Shown: positions 43,101 through 52,122, counted from the first letter of the stretch. The stretch is 60,082 nt of DNA from Mycobacterium gordonae (GCF_002101675.1 NZ_LQOY01000031.1:1-60082); one strand, 5' to 3'. Translations and numbers: made by a program. The notes: generated from the letters alone by a model not told the origin.

Positions 43101-45422
43101 ATGGCTGAAGCCACATCGGTTCCCGTGCTGTTCGTCACCGACACCATCGTCTTGCCCGGAATGGTGGTGCCGATCGCACTGGACGACGCCGCGCGGGCGG
43201 CAATCGACGCTGCGCGGGCAAGTGATTCGGGGCAGTTGCTGATTGCGCCCCGTCTCGATGACCGCTATCCGTCACACGGTGTGATCGCGAAGATCTTGCA
43301 GGTGGGGCGCGTGCCCGGGGGCGCCAGTGCCGCCGTCGTGCGGGGTGAGACCCGCGCCCAGATCGGGGCCGGAGCCTCCGGACCCGGCGCCGCGCTGTGG
43401 GTGGAGGTGACCGAGGTCGCCGAGACCGAAGCGACCGACGAGAGCAAAGCACTGGCCGCGGAATACAAGAAGGTGTTGCTGGCCATCCTGCAGCGTCGCG
43501 AGGCCTGGCAGATCGTCGACTACGTCAACAGCCTGACCGACCCGTCGGCGCTGGCCGACACGGCCGGGTACGCCTCGTACCTCAGCGACGTGCAGAAGCG
43601 GCAGTTGCTGGAGACCGTGGACGTGGCCGAGCGGCTGCGTGTGCTGATCGACTGGACCGGCGAGCACCTGGCCGAGACCGAGGTGAACGACAAGATCGCC
43701 GAGGACGTCCGGGAAGGCATGGAGAAGACGCAGAAGGAGTTCCTGCTGCGCCAACAGCTGGCCGCCATCCGCAAGGAACTCGGCGAGGAGGGACCCGACG
43801 GATCTGATGACTACCGGGCCCGCGTGGAGGCTGCCGAGCTGCCCGAGAAGGTGCGTGAGGCGGCGCTGCGCGAGGTCGGCAAGCTGGAACGTGCCAGCGA
43901 CCAGAGCCCGGAGAGCGGCTGGATCCGCACCTGGCTGGACACCGTGCTCGACCTGCCCTGGAACGTGCGGACCGACGACTCGACGGACCTGGCGGGCGCC
44001 CGGGCCATTTTGGACGCTGATCACCACGGGCTGGACGACGTCAAGGACCGCATCGTCGAATACCTGGCCGTGCGGACCCGGCGCGCGCAGCGCGGCCTGC
44101 AGCTGGTCGGCGGCCGCGGTTCCGGTGCGGTAATGGTGCTGGCCGGTCCCCCCGGGGTCGGCAAGACCTCGCTGGGCGAAAGCGTGGCCCGGGCGTTGGG
44201 CCGCAAGTTCGTCCGCGTCGCCCTCGGTGGTGTGCGTGACGAGGCGGAGATCCGCGGGCACCGGCGCACCTACGTGGGCGCACTGCCCGGCCGCGTCGTG
44301 CGGGCCATCGGTGAGGCGGGTTCGATGAATCCTGTCGTGTTGCTGGACGAAATCGACAAGGTCGGCTCCGACTACCGCGGCGACCCGAGTGCGGCGCTGC
44401 TCGAGGTGCTCGACCCGGCGCAGAATCACACCTTCCGCGACCACTACCTGGACCTCGATCTGGACCTGTCCGACGTGGTGTTCCTGGCGACCGCCAACGT
44501 GATCGAGAACATCCCTTCGGCGCTACTGGACCGCATGGAGCTGGTGCAGATCGACGGCTACACCGAGGACGACAAGGTCGCCATCGCCCGTGACTACCTG
44601 CTGCCCCGGCAGCGGGAACGTGCGGCGCTGACCGCCGACGAGGTGACGGTCACCGACGCCGCGCTGCGCAAGATCGCAGCCGACTACACCCGTGAGCCCG
44701 GAGTGCGGCAGTTCGAACGGCTGCTGGCCAAGGCGTTGCGCAAGGTGACCACCAAGCTCGCGGCCGACAGTGAGCCGATCACCGTCGACGAGCCGGATCT
44801 GGTGGGCTACCTGGGCCGTCCGCGCTTCACGCCGGAATCTGCCGAGCGCACGGCGGTGCCCGGGGTGGCCACCGGCCTGGCCGTCACCGGCCTGGGCGGC
44901 GATGTGCTCTACATCGAAGCCGGAGCGACCGACGGCGAGCCCGGATTGCAGCTCACCGGTCAGTTGGGTGACGTGATGAAGGAGTCGGCACAGATCGCAC
45001 TGTCCTACGTGCGCTCGCATGCCGAAGCGTTGGGCCTGGATCCGAAGCTGCTTGACCGGCGGATTCACGTGCACGTGCCCGCCGGTGCGGTGCCCAAAGA
45101 CGGTCCGTCGGCCGGGGTCACCATGGTGACTGCGCTGGTCTCGATGGCCACCGGGCGCCAGGTCCGCTCGGACGTCGGCATGACCGGCGAGGTCACGCTG
45201 AACGGCCGCGTGTTGCCCATCGGCGGTGTCAAGCAGAAGCTGCTTGCCGCCCAACGGGCAGGGCTGTCAACGGTTTTCATTCCGGCCCGCAACGAGCCGG
45301 ATCTGGATGACGTGCCCGCCGAAGTGCTCGCGGTGCTCGACGTGCGGCCGATGACGGATGTCGCCGAAATTGTGGCCCAGGCGCTGGAACCTGCTGCCCA
45401 GACGCAAACGGTCGCGGCCTGA
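43101..45422 (+). CDS. lon: ATP-dependent protease Lon
   Basis: Lon degrades misfolded and regulatory proteins in the cytoplasm. The 773-residue protein has the N-terminal substrate domain (VPVLFVTDTIVLPGMVVPI), the AAA+ module with Walker A GPPGVGKTS (Lys355) and Walker B VVLLDEIDK, and the protease domain with the Ser-Lys dyad: Ser670 in PKDGPSAGVT and Lys711 in GGVKQK. GGAGG lies five bases before the ATG. A much longer open frame upstream on this strand is an artefact. As I recall, M. tuberculosis lacks lon while several other mycobacteria keep it. Confidence 0.96.
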   Translation: MAEATSVPVLFVTDTIVLPGMVVPIALDDAARAAIDAARASDSGQLLIAPRLDDRYPSHGVIAKILQVGRVPGGASAAVVRGETRAQIGAGASGPGAALWVEVTEVAETEATDESKALAAEYKKVLLAILQRREAWQIVDYVNSLTDPSALADTAGYASYLSDVQKRQLLETVDVAERLRVLIDWTGEHLAETEVNDKIAEDVREGMEKTQKEFLLRQQLAAIRKELGEEGPDGSDDYRARVEAAELPEKVREAALREVGKLERASDQSPESGWIRTWLDTVLDLPWNVRTDDSTDLAGARAILDADHHGLDDVKDRIVEYLAVRTRRAQRGLQLVGGRGSGAVMVLAGPPGVGKTSLGESVARALGRKFVRVALGGVRDEAEIRGHRRTYVGALPGRVVRAIGEAGSMNPVVLLDEIDKVGSDYRGDPSAALLEVLDPAQNHTFRDHYLDLDLDLSDVVFLATANVIENIPSALLDRMELVQIDGYTEDDKVAIARDYLLPRQRERAALTADEVTVTDAALRKIAADYTREPGVRQFERLLAKALRKVTTKLAADSEPITVDEPDLVGYLGRPRFTPESAERTAVPGVATGLAVTGLGGDVLYIEAGATDGEPGLQLTGQLGDVMKESAQIALSYVRSHAEALGLDPKLLDRRIHVHVPAGAVPKDGPSAGVTMVTALVSMATGRQVRSDVGMTGEVTLNGRVLPIGGVKQKLLAAQRAGLSTVFIPARNEPDLDDVPAEVLAVLDVRPMTDVAEIVAQALEPAAQTQTVAA

Positions 45423-45433
45423 CCCCGCGCCGG

Positions 45434-45460
45434 CAGCTACTGCGCCGTTCGGCGAAGCTG
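45434..45460. terminator. Weak hairpin after lon
   Basis: CGCCG-TT-CGGCG at 45443-45454, with outer CAGCT/AGCTG arms at 45434 and 45456, forms an imperfect hairpin 12 bases after the lon stop. No U-tract follows directly. Confidence 0.35.
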
Positions 45461-45619
45461 GCAACTGTCTGGGAGCTTGCTGAAAAAAATCCGGCCGAAG
45501 ACGTTTTCGCCGTGCCGTGCCGGGTAATTCAGCTTGAGGGTCGAGGGAAACAACTGAACAACACGTCAATGCTGTTGCGCTGCCCGCGTGGCAGTCTCAC
45601 CGCAAGACAAGGAGTTCGC

Positions 45620-46114
45620 ATGAAGCTCAATAAGTTCGCAGCCGCCGCCGCGATGGCCGCCGGCCTCGGGTCAGCGGCACTGGGAATCGGTTCGGGTCTG
45701 GCTCAGGCCGATCCGGGCCCCAACATTCCCGGTCCGAACATCCCGGGTCCGAACATCCCGGGTCCGAACATCCCCGGTCCGAACATCCCCGGCCCGAATG
45801 TTCCGGGACAGGGTCCGGGCCAGGGCGTGCCGGGCTTGCCGGCCGGCTGCATCGGACCTGGCGCCAACTGCTACGGGCCGGGCACCCCGCTGCCTCCCGG
45901 ACAGAACGGATTCCCGCCTCCGGGGCACTACAACGACCCAGTTCGTTACGGGCTCCCGGCCACTTACACCCTGCCGAACACCAACGTGACCCTTCCGGTC
46001 GTGTTCAACCCTGACCTCGGTCAGTGGGGCGTCCAGACGGACACTGGTTTCCAGGTCGTCACCCCCGTCGGCGGGGCCGCAGGCCAAGCCGGCGGCAGCG
46101 GCAGCGTCGGCTAA
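45620..46114 (+). CDS. Secreted protein with GPNIP tandem repeats
   Basis: The 164-residue precursor has a Sec signal peptide (MKLNKFAAAAAMAAGLGSAA) cut after AQA. The mature N-terminus is a tandem array of about six GPNIP units at residues 32-62, encoded by near-identical 15-base repeats. A Gly/Pro-rich linker with Cys in LPAGCIGPGANCYGPG follows, then a beta-like domain TYTLPNTNVTLPVVFNPDLGQWGVQTDTGF. AAGGAG lies upstream. The repeat region resembles surface-exposed or wall-spanning low-complexity segments. Function unknown. Confidence 0.85.
   Translation: MKLNKFAAAAAMAAGLGSAALGIGSGLAQADPGPNIPGPNIPGPNIPGPNIPGPNIPGPNVPGQGPGQGVPGLPAGCIGPGANCYGPGTPLPPGQNGFPPPGHYNDPVRYGLPATYTLPNTNVTLPVVFNPDLGQWGVQTDTGFQVVTPVGGAAGQAGGSGSVG
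45716..45802. repeat. 15-base tandem repeat encoding GPNIP
   Basis: About six copies of a 15-base unit (consensus GGTCCGAACATCCCG) lie within the secreted-protein gene. Variation is mostly synonymous third-position change, and the last copy reads GPNVP. Copy number is likely to vary between strains. Confidence 0.9.
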
Positions 46115-46141
46115 ATCCAGCGACTGAAAACCGCAACGTGG

Positions 46142-46171
46142 CAGCCGCCCCCGAAAGGGGGCGGCTGTTTT
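46142..46171 (+). terminator. Intrinsic terminator after the GPNIP-repeat gene
   Basis: A perfect 11-base-pair stem (CAGCCGCCCCC with GGGGGCGGCTG) closes a GAAA tetraloop and is followed by TTTT. It starts 28 bases after the stop codon. Confidence 0.93.
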
Positions 46172-46212
46172 CGTTGCAGTGATTTCCGCCGACGAGGCGC
46201 TATGGTGCACAA

Positions 46213-46704
46213 ATGGCTGTGCTCTTACGCAAGATGCTCGGGATCGGCAAGTTGCCCGCCGACCTGCGGGCCGAGATTCAGGCTGAGAACGTCGTTCACT
46301 TGGCCGAGTTCGTTCCCGTGACCTTCCGATTCACCGGCTCGGTGCCCGGCAAGGTTTCCAAGGGCAACATCCGAAGCTATGTCGGTGCTCTGGCGATCAC
46401 TTCTCAGCGGGTGGTAGGCACCTTGTCGACGGTGCCGCGGTTGGCGGGCCGCGCCCTCGACGTGCGCTGGGATGAGCCCGATCAGGGACCCGTTCACGCC
46501 GAATTCTCTGCCGAAGGCCTCAGCCTTGATGTCGACATCAGCGAGGTCGACGCGAAGTTCTCCGGCCGATTGACACTCACCTACAAGACCGCCATCCCAG
46601 AAGCGGTGCTGACCACCATTCCGCGGCGGGCCTTGTCGTTCCACGTCCCCCGGGAATGGGTGCTACGCGCACTCGGAGTTCCGGTGGCAAAATCAGCGCG
46701 GTGA
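46213..46704 (+). CDS. Conserved hypothetical protein, PH-like beta-rich
   Basis: The 163-residue protein is rich in alternating beta-type segments (VVHLAEFVPVTFRFTGSV, RSYVGALAITSQRVVGTL, AEFSAEGLSLDVDISEV). The run AITSQRVVGTLS resembles PH-domain-like membrane-associated proteins. No signal peptide, membrane helix or catalytic motif is seen. Its TGA overlaps the GTG of the next gene, so they are translationally coupled. I do not recognise a named family. Confidence 0.75.
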   Translation: MAVLLRKMLGIGKLPADLRAEIQAENVVHLAEFVPVTFRFTGSVPGKVSKGNIRSYVGALAITSQRVVGTLSTVPRLAGRALDVRWDEPDQGPVHAEFSAEGLSLDVDISEVDAKFSGRLTLTYKTAIPEAVLTTIPRRALSFHVPREWVLRALGVPVAKSAR

Positions 46705-47078
46705 GCCTCAAACGGCAGGTCGTGCACCGCGTCCAACGGTTGGTCGTGAATCCGCTGGGCCGCAAACTGCCGGTCACCATGCTGGAGACGACGGGGCGCA
46801 AATCGGGTCAGCCCCGGCTCACGGCCGTCGGCGGGCGGGTTGTCGGCAACCAGTTCTGGTTGGTGTCTGAGCATGGCGAACATTCGGACTACGTCCGAAA
46901 CCTCAAGGCCAACCCGGCCGTACGGGTTCGCATCGACGGCGAATGGCGCAGCGGTACCGCCCACCTGATGCCAGAGGACGACCCCTTGCGGCGGCTGGGA
47001 AATCTGCCACGTCTCAACAGTGCCGTCGTGCGCCTGATGGGCACCGACCTGTTGACCATTCGAGTGGACCTGGACTGA
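46701..47078 (+). CDS. Deazaflavin (F420)-dependent nitroreductase-family protein (Ddn/DUF385-like)
   Basis: The 125-residue protein matches the mycobacterial Ddn-like split-barrel family: LVVNPLGRKLPVTMLETTGRKSGQPR at the start, then VVGNQFWLVSEHGEHSDYVRNLKANPAVRVRIDGEWRSG. Members use F420H2 to reduce quinones or nitroaromatic compounds. The GTG at 46701 overlaps the previous stop (GTGA), so I prefer it. The TfoX-like gene follows after seven bases. Confidence 0.88.
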   Translation: MSLKRQVVHRVQRLVVNPLGRKLPVTMLETTGRKSGQPRLTAVGGRVVGNQFWLVSEHGEHSDYVRNLKANPAVRVRIDGEWRSGTAHLMPEDDPLRRLGNLPRLNSAVVRLMGTDLLTIRVDLD

Positions 47079-47085
47079 GCCGGTC

Positions 47086-47415
47086 GTGGCCTACGACACC
47101 GACCTCGCCAACCGGATCCGTGAGCTGCTGGCCGGCGCGCGGACCGACGAGAAGCAGATGTTCGGTGGGTTGGCTTTCCTGATCGGCGGCAACATGGCGG
47201 TGGCCGTCAGCAGTCAGGGTGGCCTGCTGGTGCGGGTGCCGCGGGACGACACCGACAAGCTGCTCAAGCAGGCGCACGTGAGCCCGATGGTGATGGCCGG
47301 CCGGGAAACCCGCGGCTGGCTTCGGGTGGCGCCCGAAGGTGTGAAAACCAAACGCCAGCTTCGCAATTGGGTGACGCGCGGCGCCGATCATGCCCGCAGC
47401 CTGCCGCCCAAGTGA
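47086..47415 (+). CDS. TfoX N-terminal-domain protein
   Basis: The 109-residue protein matches the TfoX/Sxy N-terminal domain: ANRIRELLAGARTDEKQMFGGLAFLIGGNMAVAV and LLVRVPRDDTDKLLKQAHVSPM. In Gammaproteobacteria TfoX regulates competence, but stand-alone actinobacterial domains have no proven role. The C-terminus RQLRNWVTRGADHARSLPPK is basic. A GTG start is used. It follows the Ddn-like gene after seven bases. Confidence 0.85.
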   Translation: MAYDTDLANRIRELLAGARTDEKQMFGGLAFLIGGNMAVAVSSQGGLLVRVPRDDTDKLLKQAHVSPMVMAGRETRGWLRVAPEGVKTKRQLRNWVTRGADHARSLPPK

Positions 47416-47457
47416 CAGCATGCGTTTGCGTTGCGGCGGTGCGGGTACGCCGCCGCT

Positions 47458-47718
47458 ATGGACGCTTACGAGCGGCGGGTTAGACGGCTGCTCAAGGTGG
47501 CCGGCACCACGTATGCGGAGCAGGCCGGCATCCGGCTCGACGCCGCGATCGCGGTGCGCGCCGCCAAGGAACTGTTCACAGCCGGGCTGCGCACGAGCTC
47601 CGTCACCCGGTTGACCGGCATCGCCGAGCACGTGCGTACCGGCTTCGGCGGCGATCTGCGCGGTACGCGCCTCGCTGCACGACGCGGTGCGCTTGCGGGT
47701 AACCGGTTGACTCGATGA
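47458..47718 (+). CDS. Small basic hypothetical protein, translationally coupled to DUF72 gene
   Basis: The 86-residue frame starts MDAYERRVRRLLKVAGTTYA and is predicted mostly helical and strongly basic at both ends. Its TGA overlaps the ATG of the DUF72 gene (ATGA at 47715), which supports real translation. No ribosome-binding site is obvious and no family is recognised. Confidence 0.6.
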   Translation: MDAYERRVRRLLKVAGTTYAEQAGIRLDAAIAVRAAKELFTAGLRTSSVTRLTGIAEHVRTGFGGDLRGTRLAARRGALAGNRLTR

Positions 47719-48449
47719 CCGTGCGAATAGGCACCTCTGGGTGGTCGTATGACCACTGGGTGGACGTGCTCTACCCGGTGGGACTGCCCTCGGCGCGGCG
47801 GTTGCGCCGTTACGTCGAGGTCTTCGACACGGTGGAGCTGAACGCCAGCTTCTATCGCTGGCCGAAGGAGTCGACATTCGCCGGATGGCGCGACCAGCTC
47901 CCCGCCGGGTTCACCATGTCGGTGAAGGCCCACCGGGGCCTCACCCACTACCGCCGGCTCGGCTCCCCGGAACCGTGGATCGAGCGGTTCGAACGCTGCT
48001 GGAAATTGCTGGGCGACCGGCACGGAGTGTTGCTGGTGCAATTGCATCCCGGCCAGCAGCGCGACGACGCCCGGCTCGACTCGTTCTTGGCCAGTGTGCC
48101 GCCGTCCATCCGGACCGCGGTGGAGCTGCGGCATCCGTCGTGGAACGATCCGGCGGTGTTCGCACTGCTGGAGCAGCACCGCGCCGCGTACGTCGTGATG
48201 AGCGGCGCCGGGCTGGCGTGTATCCCCCGCGCCACCACCGACCTGGTGTATGTCCGGATGCACGGCCCCGGCCAGGACGCCATGTACACCGGTAGCTATT
48301 CGAACGACGAACTCAAGGGCTGGGCCGATCGCATCAACGAGTGGACCGGTGAAGGCCGCGACGTGTGGATGTACTTCAACAATGACCTGGGCGGACATGC
48401 GGTGCGGAACGCGTTGACGTTGCGGGAGCTGGTGAGTCAACGCGGGTAA
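47715..48449 (+). CDS. DUF72 (YecE-like) protein
   Basis: The 244-residue protein has DUF72 landmarks: VRIGTSGWSYDHWVDVLYPVGLP at the start, VELNASFYRWPKESTFAGW, TMSVKAHRGLTHYRRL and DVWMYFNNDLGGHAVRNALTL at the end. The fold is a TIM barrel of unknown activity. It overlaps the previous gene by four bases and its end overlaps the convergent fusion gene by 13 bases. Confidence 0.93.
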   Translation: MTVRIGTSGWSYDHWVDVLYPVGLPSARRLRRYVEVFDTVELNASFYRWPKESTFAGWRDQLPAGFTMSVKAHRGLTHYRRLGSPEPWIERFERCWKLLGDRHGVLLVQLHPGQQRDDARLDSFLASVPPSIRTAVELRHPSWNDPAVFALLEQHRAAYVVMSGAGLACIPRATTDLVYVRMHGPGQDAMYTGSYSNDELKGWADRINEWTGEGRDVWMYFNNDLGGHAVRNALTLRELVSQRG

Positions 48450-50533
48450 TGATCCGGGCCGATGATGTCGGGGGGATGCTGGGCCTGCAGCCGTTCCCGC
48501 TCGGCGCGCCGACGCTTGATCCGAAGCCGCGCGTCGACCGGCATGACGACCAGCTCATCGCACAGCAGATAGTAGACGTCGTCCACGGCGTCGATCAGAT
48601 CGGCCGCTACCCGCCGAGCTCCCAACTCCCGCAACGTCATTCGCAGCTCATGGGTGAACCTGATGGTGGTGTCGTGGGCCAGCTCCCGCGAGTTGCGCGC
48701 GCTGTCGGCCAACCGCTGCGCCAGCGAGCCGGGGGGTGAGGGCACCTCGGGCCCGGTGGCGGCCTCGGCGGCCATTGCCAACAGCAGTGCGGGGTCGTCG
48801 CCGAACGTCGGATTAGCCAGCTCGGCCTCGCCCCGTCCTCGGTGCCGCAGCGCGGTGACGGCAGCGTCCATCGCCGCGGCGGCCGCCGGGGACAACGCCC
48901 GGATGCTGCCGACGTTGCCGTCGGCGGCCAGTGCGCACAACGGTGGGTCGGCGCGCAGCACCGCCGCGAGCGCCCCGATTTCGGAGGCGATTCGTCGGCT
49001 TTCCATGATCACGCCGACACCGGAGATCCCGGATCCCCCGCGGGTCCGTTCCAGGGCCGCCGCCGTGATTCCGGAATCGATCACCCACAGTCCGGTCAAA
49101 ATCCAGCCCTGATGAATGCGGTCGCGCAACAGCCGGATTCGGACTTCCAGGGCCGCGTCGGGCAACGCGGCCAGCGCCTCGCCGTCGAGGTGTTCCTGCG
49201 TCGCGGCGGCGACGTAGGCCTGGGTGTCGGTGCGCAGGTGACGCAACAGCGCCAGCGACCGCGCCGTGACGACCGCCTTGGCGACCGATCCGCGCGGGCC
49301 GCCGGTCAGTTCTGGCCGCCCGAACGGCAGCAGCTCAGCGGCCGGCGGCTCTGCGCCGAGGGTCTGCTGAGCCACCGCATGTTCGTCCCAGCCCGGCAAT
49401 TGTGCCGCCGCGATGATGTTCGCGGACACCCCGACGTAAGGGCGGTGACCGAACACCGCGATGGCTCTGTTCGCCCATTCCTGCGCCACCACGTCACCCA
49501 GCGCCAGTACCCGCCCCATCGCCTGCCCGGCAGCGCGCAGTCCGCTGCATTGCACGTCCAGCGTGATGGGGGTCAGCGGACCCGGCAGCGCGCCGGTGAG
49601 GCTGGCCGTGCTGAAGACCGGGAACCGAGGGTCGACGCGGTCGTCGAACTCTCCTTCCATCCCCTCGGGAGCCACGCTGCGCAGCGGAGTGTCGTCCGAC
49701 GCGGCCGACCGCGGCAGGGGTTCCACCGGTAGCGGGAACTGCCCTGACCCGGTGGTCGCGCCCCTGGGATCAAGCTTGCGGCCGACCAGGCCGCGGCCGG
49801 TGTCCACCACCGCGTCCAGCGCCAGCCACCCGTACTGGAACTTCCAATCTTCCTGTGCCGCACTGATATCCAAGTCAGGCACCAGGTTCTCCCAGCCGCG
49901 GACCCCGTGCAGGCGCAACCGGGGGTCCACGGATCGCAGCACCCGCCAGGCGGTGATCAGGTTGGTGGTGTCCGGAGTCGCCAGGTCGACGGCGCCGCAG
50001 CGGTCGGTGCTCACCGCCCCGACCAGGAAGCGGACCAGGTCCTCGATGTGCAGCACGCGGACGGGGCGCGCGGAGACCTTGGCACGCATCAGCGCGGCGA
50101 CCGTGCGGCAGGTCATCCAATCGAGCTGGCGGCCCAGCAGCGGTGCGATGCGAATGACCAGGCTCGGCGCCCAGCCGGTGGATATCAGCGTCTCTGCGGG
50201 GCGGTACAGCTCCGCACGCCCGGCGGCTTGCGACACGAACAGCAGCCGGGCGCCGGCTCGCGCCGCCGCGTTCGCCACGTGCGCGACGCCGGTGATGCCC
50301 GCCCCGCCCGGAGCGCTGGTGTCTACCGGGGCCAGGTGAATCACGGCGTCGGCGTCGGCGGCCAGCTGCATCAGCACCGGGTGGTCCAGCGAGGCGCAGA
50401 CGAAATCGACATGAGGGTCGAGGTGGTCATGGGTGTAAGGGGCGATGCCGCTGACCGTGTGACCGGCCGCGACGAGCTGGCGCGCGACGAACCGCCCGAC
50501 GGTGCCTGCGGCGTCGGTCAGCAGCACGTGCAC
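48437..50533 (-). CDS. NAD-dependent epimerase/PEP-synthase-linker-like fusion (Rv1868-type)
   Basis: The 698-residue protein begins as an extended SDR/epimerase: MHVLLTDAAGTVGRFVARQL with the glycine loop, then VDFVCASLDHPVLM and a substrate region with the LLFVSQAAGRAELY segment. After about residue 270 it changes to a helical region ending DLIDAVDDVYYLLCDELVVMP and RRAERERLQAQHPPDIIGP. That ending resembles the linker of phosphoenolpyruvate-utilising enzymes just before their phosphohistidine domain, which is absent. The length equals what I recall for Rv1868, so this is the normal family form. Function unknown. Confidence 0.8.
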   Translation of the reverse strand: MHVLLTDAAGTVGRFVARQLVAAGHTVSGIAPYTHDHLDPHVDFVCASLDHPVLMQLAADADAVIHLAPVDTSAPGGAGITGVAHVANAAARAGARLLFVSQAAGRAELYRPAETLISTGWAPSLVIRIAPLLGRQLDWMTCRTVAALMRAKVSARPVRVLHIEDLVRFLVGAVSTDRCGAVDLATPDTTNLITAWRVLRSVDPRLRLHGVRGWENLVPDLDISAAQEDWKFQYGWLALDAVVDTGRGLVGRKLDPRGATTGSGQFPLPVEPLPRSAASDDTPLRSVAPEGMEGEFDDRVDPRFPVFSTASLTGALPGPLTPITLDVQCSGLRAAGQAMGRVLALGDVVAQEWANRAIAVFGHRPYVGVSANIIAAAQLPGWDEHAVAQQTLGAEPPAAELLPFGRPELTGGPRGSVAKAVVTARSLALLRHLRTDTQAYVAAATQEHLDGEALAALPDAALEVRIRLLRDRIHQGWILTGLWVIDSGITAAALERTRGGSGISGVGVIMESRRIASEIGALAAVLRADPPLCALAADGNVGSIRALSPAAAAAMDAAVTALRHRGRGEAELANPTFGDDPALLLAMAAEAATGPEVPSPPGSLAQRLADSARNSRELAHDTTIRFTHELRMTLRELGARRVAADLIDAVDDVYYLLCDELVVMPVDARLRIKRRRAERERLQAQHPPDIIGPDHYPR

Positions 50534-50622
50534 GTAGCGTCACCTCCCCGGGATATGCACACGACAATAAGCACGCCGGCCTGCCTTGCGCACTTTTGAG
50601 TCTGTACCGTGACCCGTCCGGT

Positions 50623-52122
50623 TTACTGCAGTTTCGCGGTGCCGTCAGCGGCGACGGCCACCTTGGCCCCGGCGATGTCGTCGCGCACTGTTTCCGCCGC
50701 GGCGGCGGGATCGGTGATCACCGCAAGAACGCGGGCGTCGTCGGGCGTTCGGACGGCCAGGAACGCCTTCTCCGGCTGTCCGTCCCGATCGAACGGCGTC
50801 GTCCACGATTCGACGGTGCCGGTGCCCTCCCACTCCACCAGCCCGACTGTGGTGGGTTCCCGATCCACCTCGGATTGAACGTCCTCCCAGCGATATTCAC
50901 TGGTGCCGGGTTCGGTGCTGTAGACGCCGAAGCTGTGCTTGGTCAGGTAACCGCCGTTGGCAGTGATCAGGCCCCGCCGTCCCGGGTTTGCGGTGAGCAG
51001 TTCGGCCATCGTGGCGATGGAGTGTGTGACGTAGTTGCTCCACGGTCCGCCGGCGAAGGTGAGGCCGCCGGTGACGGTCAGCGGGCGCGCTGGATCGTCG
51101 GTGGCCAGGCCCAGCTCGGCGGCGGCGACTTGGACGGCCGACGGAAAGCAGGAGTACAGGTCGACGTAGTCGGCGTCGTCGATGCCCACACCGGCCAGTT
51201 CGAGTGCCCTGCGTCCGCCGATCCGGATGGCCGGCGAGCGGTGCAGTTCGCCGCGCTCGGCGATGGCCGAGGTGTCGTGGGCGTCGGTGCCGGCCTGCGG
51301 GTACACCCAGCGTTCCTCGGGAACCCGCAGCTTCCTGGCCTGCTCGACCGAGGTCAGGATCAGCGCAGCGCCCTGGTCGACCATGTTGTTGGAGTTCATC
51401 AGCTTGGTGTAGGGCCAGCTGATCATCCGGTTCTGCGGGCTGGGTTGCCCGATTTCGGCCGGGGTGTGGCGGCGTCGGATCCAGGCGTGCGGATTGTCCG
51501 CCGCGACGGCGCTGAAACGCGCCCACAGTTCGCTGACCCGCTTGCCGTGCTCGGCCACGGACTCGCCGCCGGCAATGCGCAGCGCCTGTTCGAACAGCGG
51601 ATACACGAAGGCGGGCCGGTCCAGCTTGATCCGGATCTCGGCGTCACCGGCCATCGGCACGTCGTCACCGGCGACCTCGGGCATCGGCACGGAGTTGTCC
51701 TGCTCGGTCCACACCAGGCGGCGGCCCTGTTTCTTCAGCGCATTGCGGGTGCGCCAGGTTTCGGCCGCCGAGATCAGCACCACCCCGGCGCGGCCCTGCT
51801 GGATGTCCAGGCAGGCCTGGTTGACCAGCGACTGCGGCGTGTTGCCGCCGACGCTGCTGTAGCTCGCGGCGAACGTGGCCAGGCCCAGGCGTTCGCCGAG
51901 CAGCTGACCGGGGTTGCGGTAGTGCGCCGACAACATGTGCACCACGCGGATGGAGACCGGGATAGCCCGCAAGGCCTCGACGACGGCGGCGTCCGCGGCG
52001 TCCCGGGTGGCGGTGACCATCAGGTCGACCGGCTCGATGGACGGTCCGTCGGGGTTTGGCTCGTCGCGGTGGTTGACCTGGCCGTAGCCGATCAGCACCG
52101 GAGTCCTGGGGTCCACGGGCAT
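50623..52122 (-). CDS. Thiolase-like protein without an evident nucleophile Cys (Rv1867-type)
   Basis: The 499-residue protein has thiolase-fold landmarks (PVLIGYGQVNHRDE, GRAGVVLISAAETWRTRNAL, ELGLATDDPARPLTVTGGLTFAGGPWSNYV, GLITANGGYLTKHSFGVYST). Where thiolases carry the CxSG nucleophile, this protein reads SVGGNTPQSLVNQA with no Cys. The later His and Gly-rich TANGG segment is kept. It may bind acyl-CoA without condensing it, or act with a partner. It is followed on the same strand by nothing close; the ALDH and CoA-transferase genes lie upstream. Confidence 0.87.
   Translation of the reverse strand: MPVDPRTPVLIGYGQVNHRDEPNPDGPSIEPVDLMVTATRDAADAAVVEALRAIPVSIRVVHMLSAHYRNPGQLLGERLGLATFAASYSSVGGNTPQSLVNQACLDIQQGRAGVVLISAAETWRTRNALKKQGRRLVWTEQDNSVPMPEVAGDDVPMAGDAEIRIKLDRPAFVYPLFEQALRIAGGESVAEHGKRVSELWARFSAVAADNPHAWIRRRHTPAEIGQPSPQNRMISWPYTKLMNSNNMVDQGAALILTSVEQARKLRVPEERWVYPQAGTDAHDTSAIAERGELHRSPAIRIGGRRALELAGVGIDDADYVDLYSCFPSAVQVAAAELGLATDDPARPLTVTGGLTFAGGPWSNYVTHSIATMAELLTANPGRRGLITANGGYLTKHSFGVYSTEPGTSEYRWEDVQSEVDREPTTVGLVEWEGTGTVESWTTPFDRDGQPEKAFLAVRTPDDARVLAVITDPAAAAETVRDDIAGAKVAVAADGTAKLQ

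Noticed and set aside
48437..50533. Truncation of the epimerase/PEP-synthase-like gene
   Set aside because: The missing phosphohistidine domain first suggested a deletion, but the length matches the M. tuberculosis homologue as I recall it, so it is the normal form.
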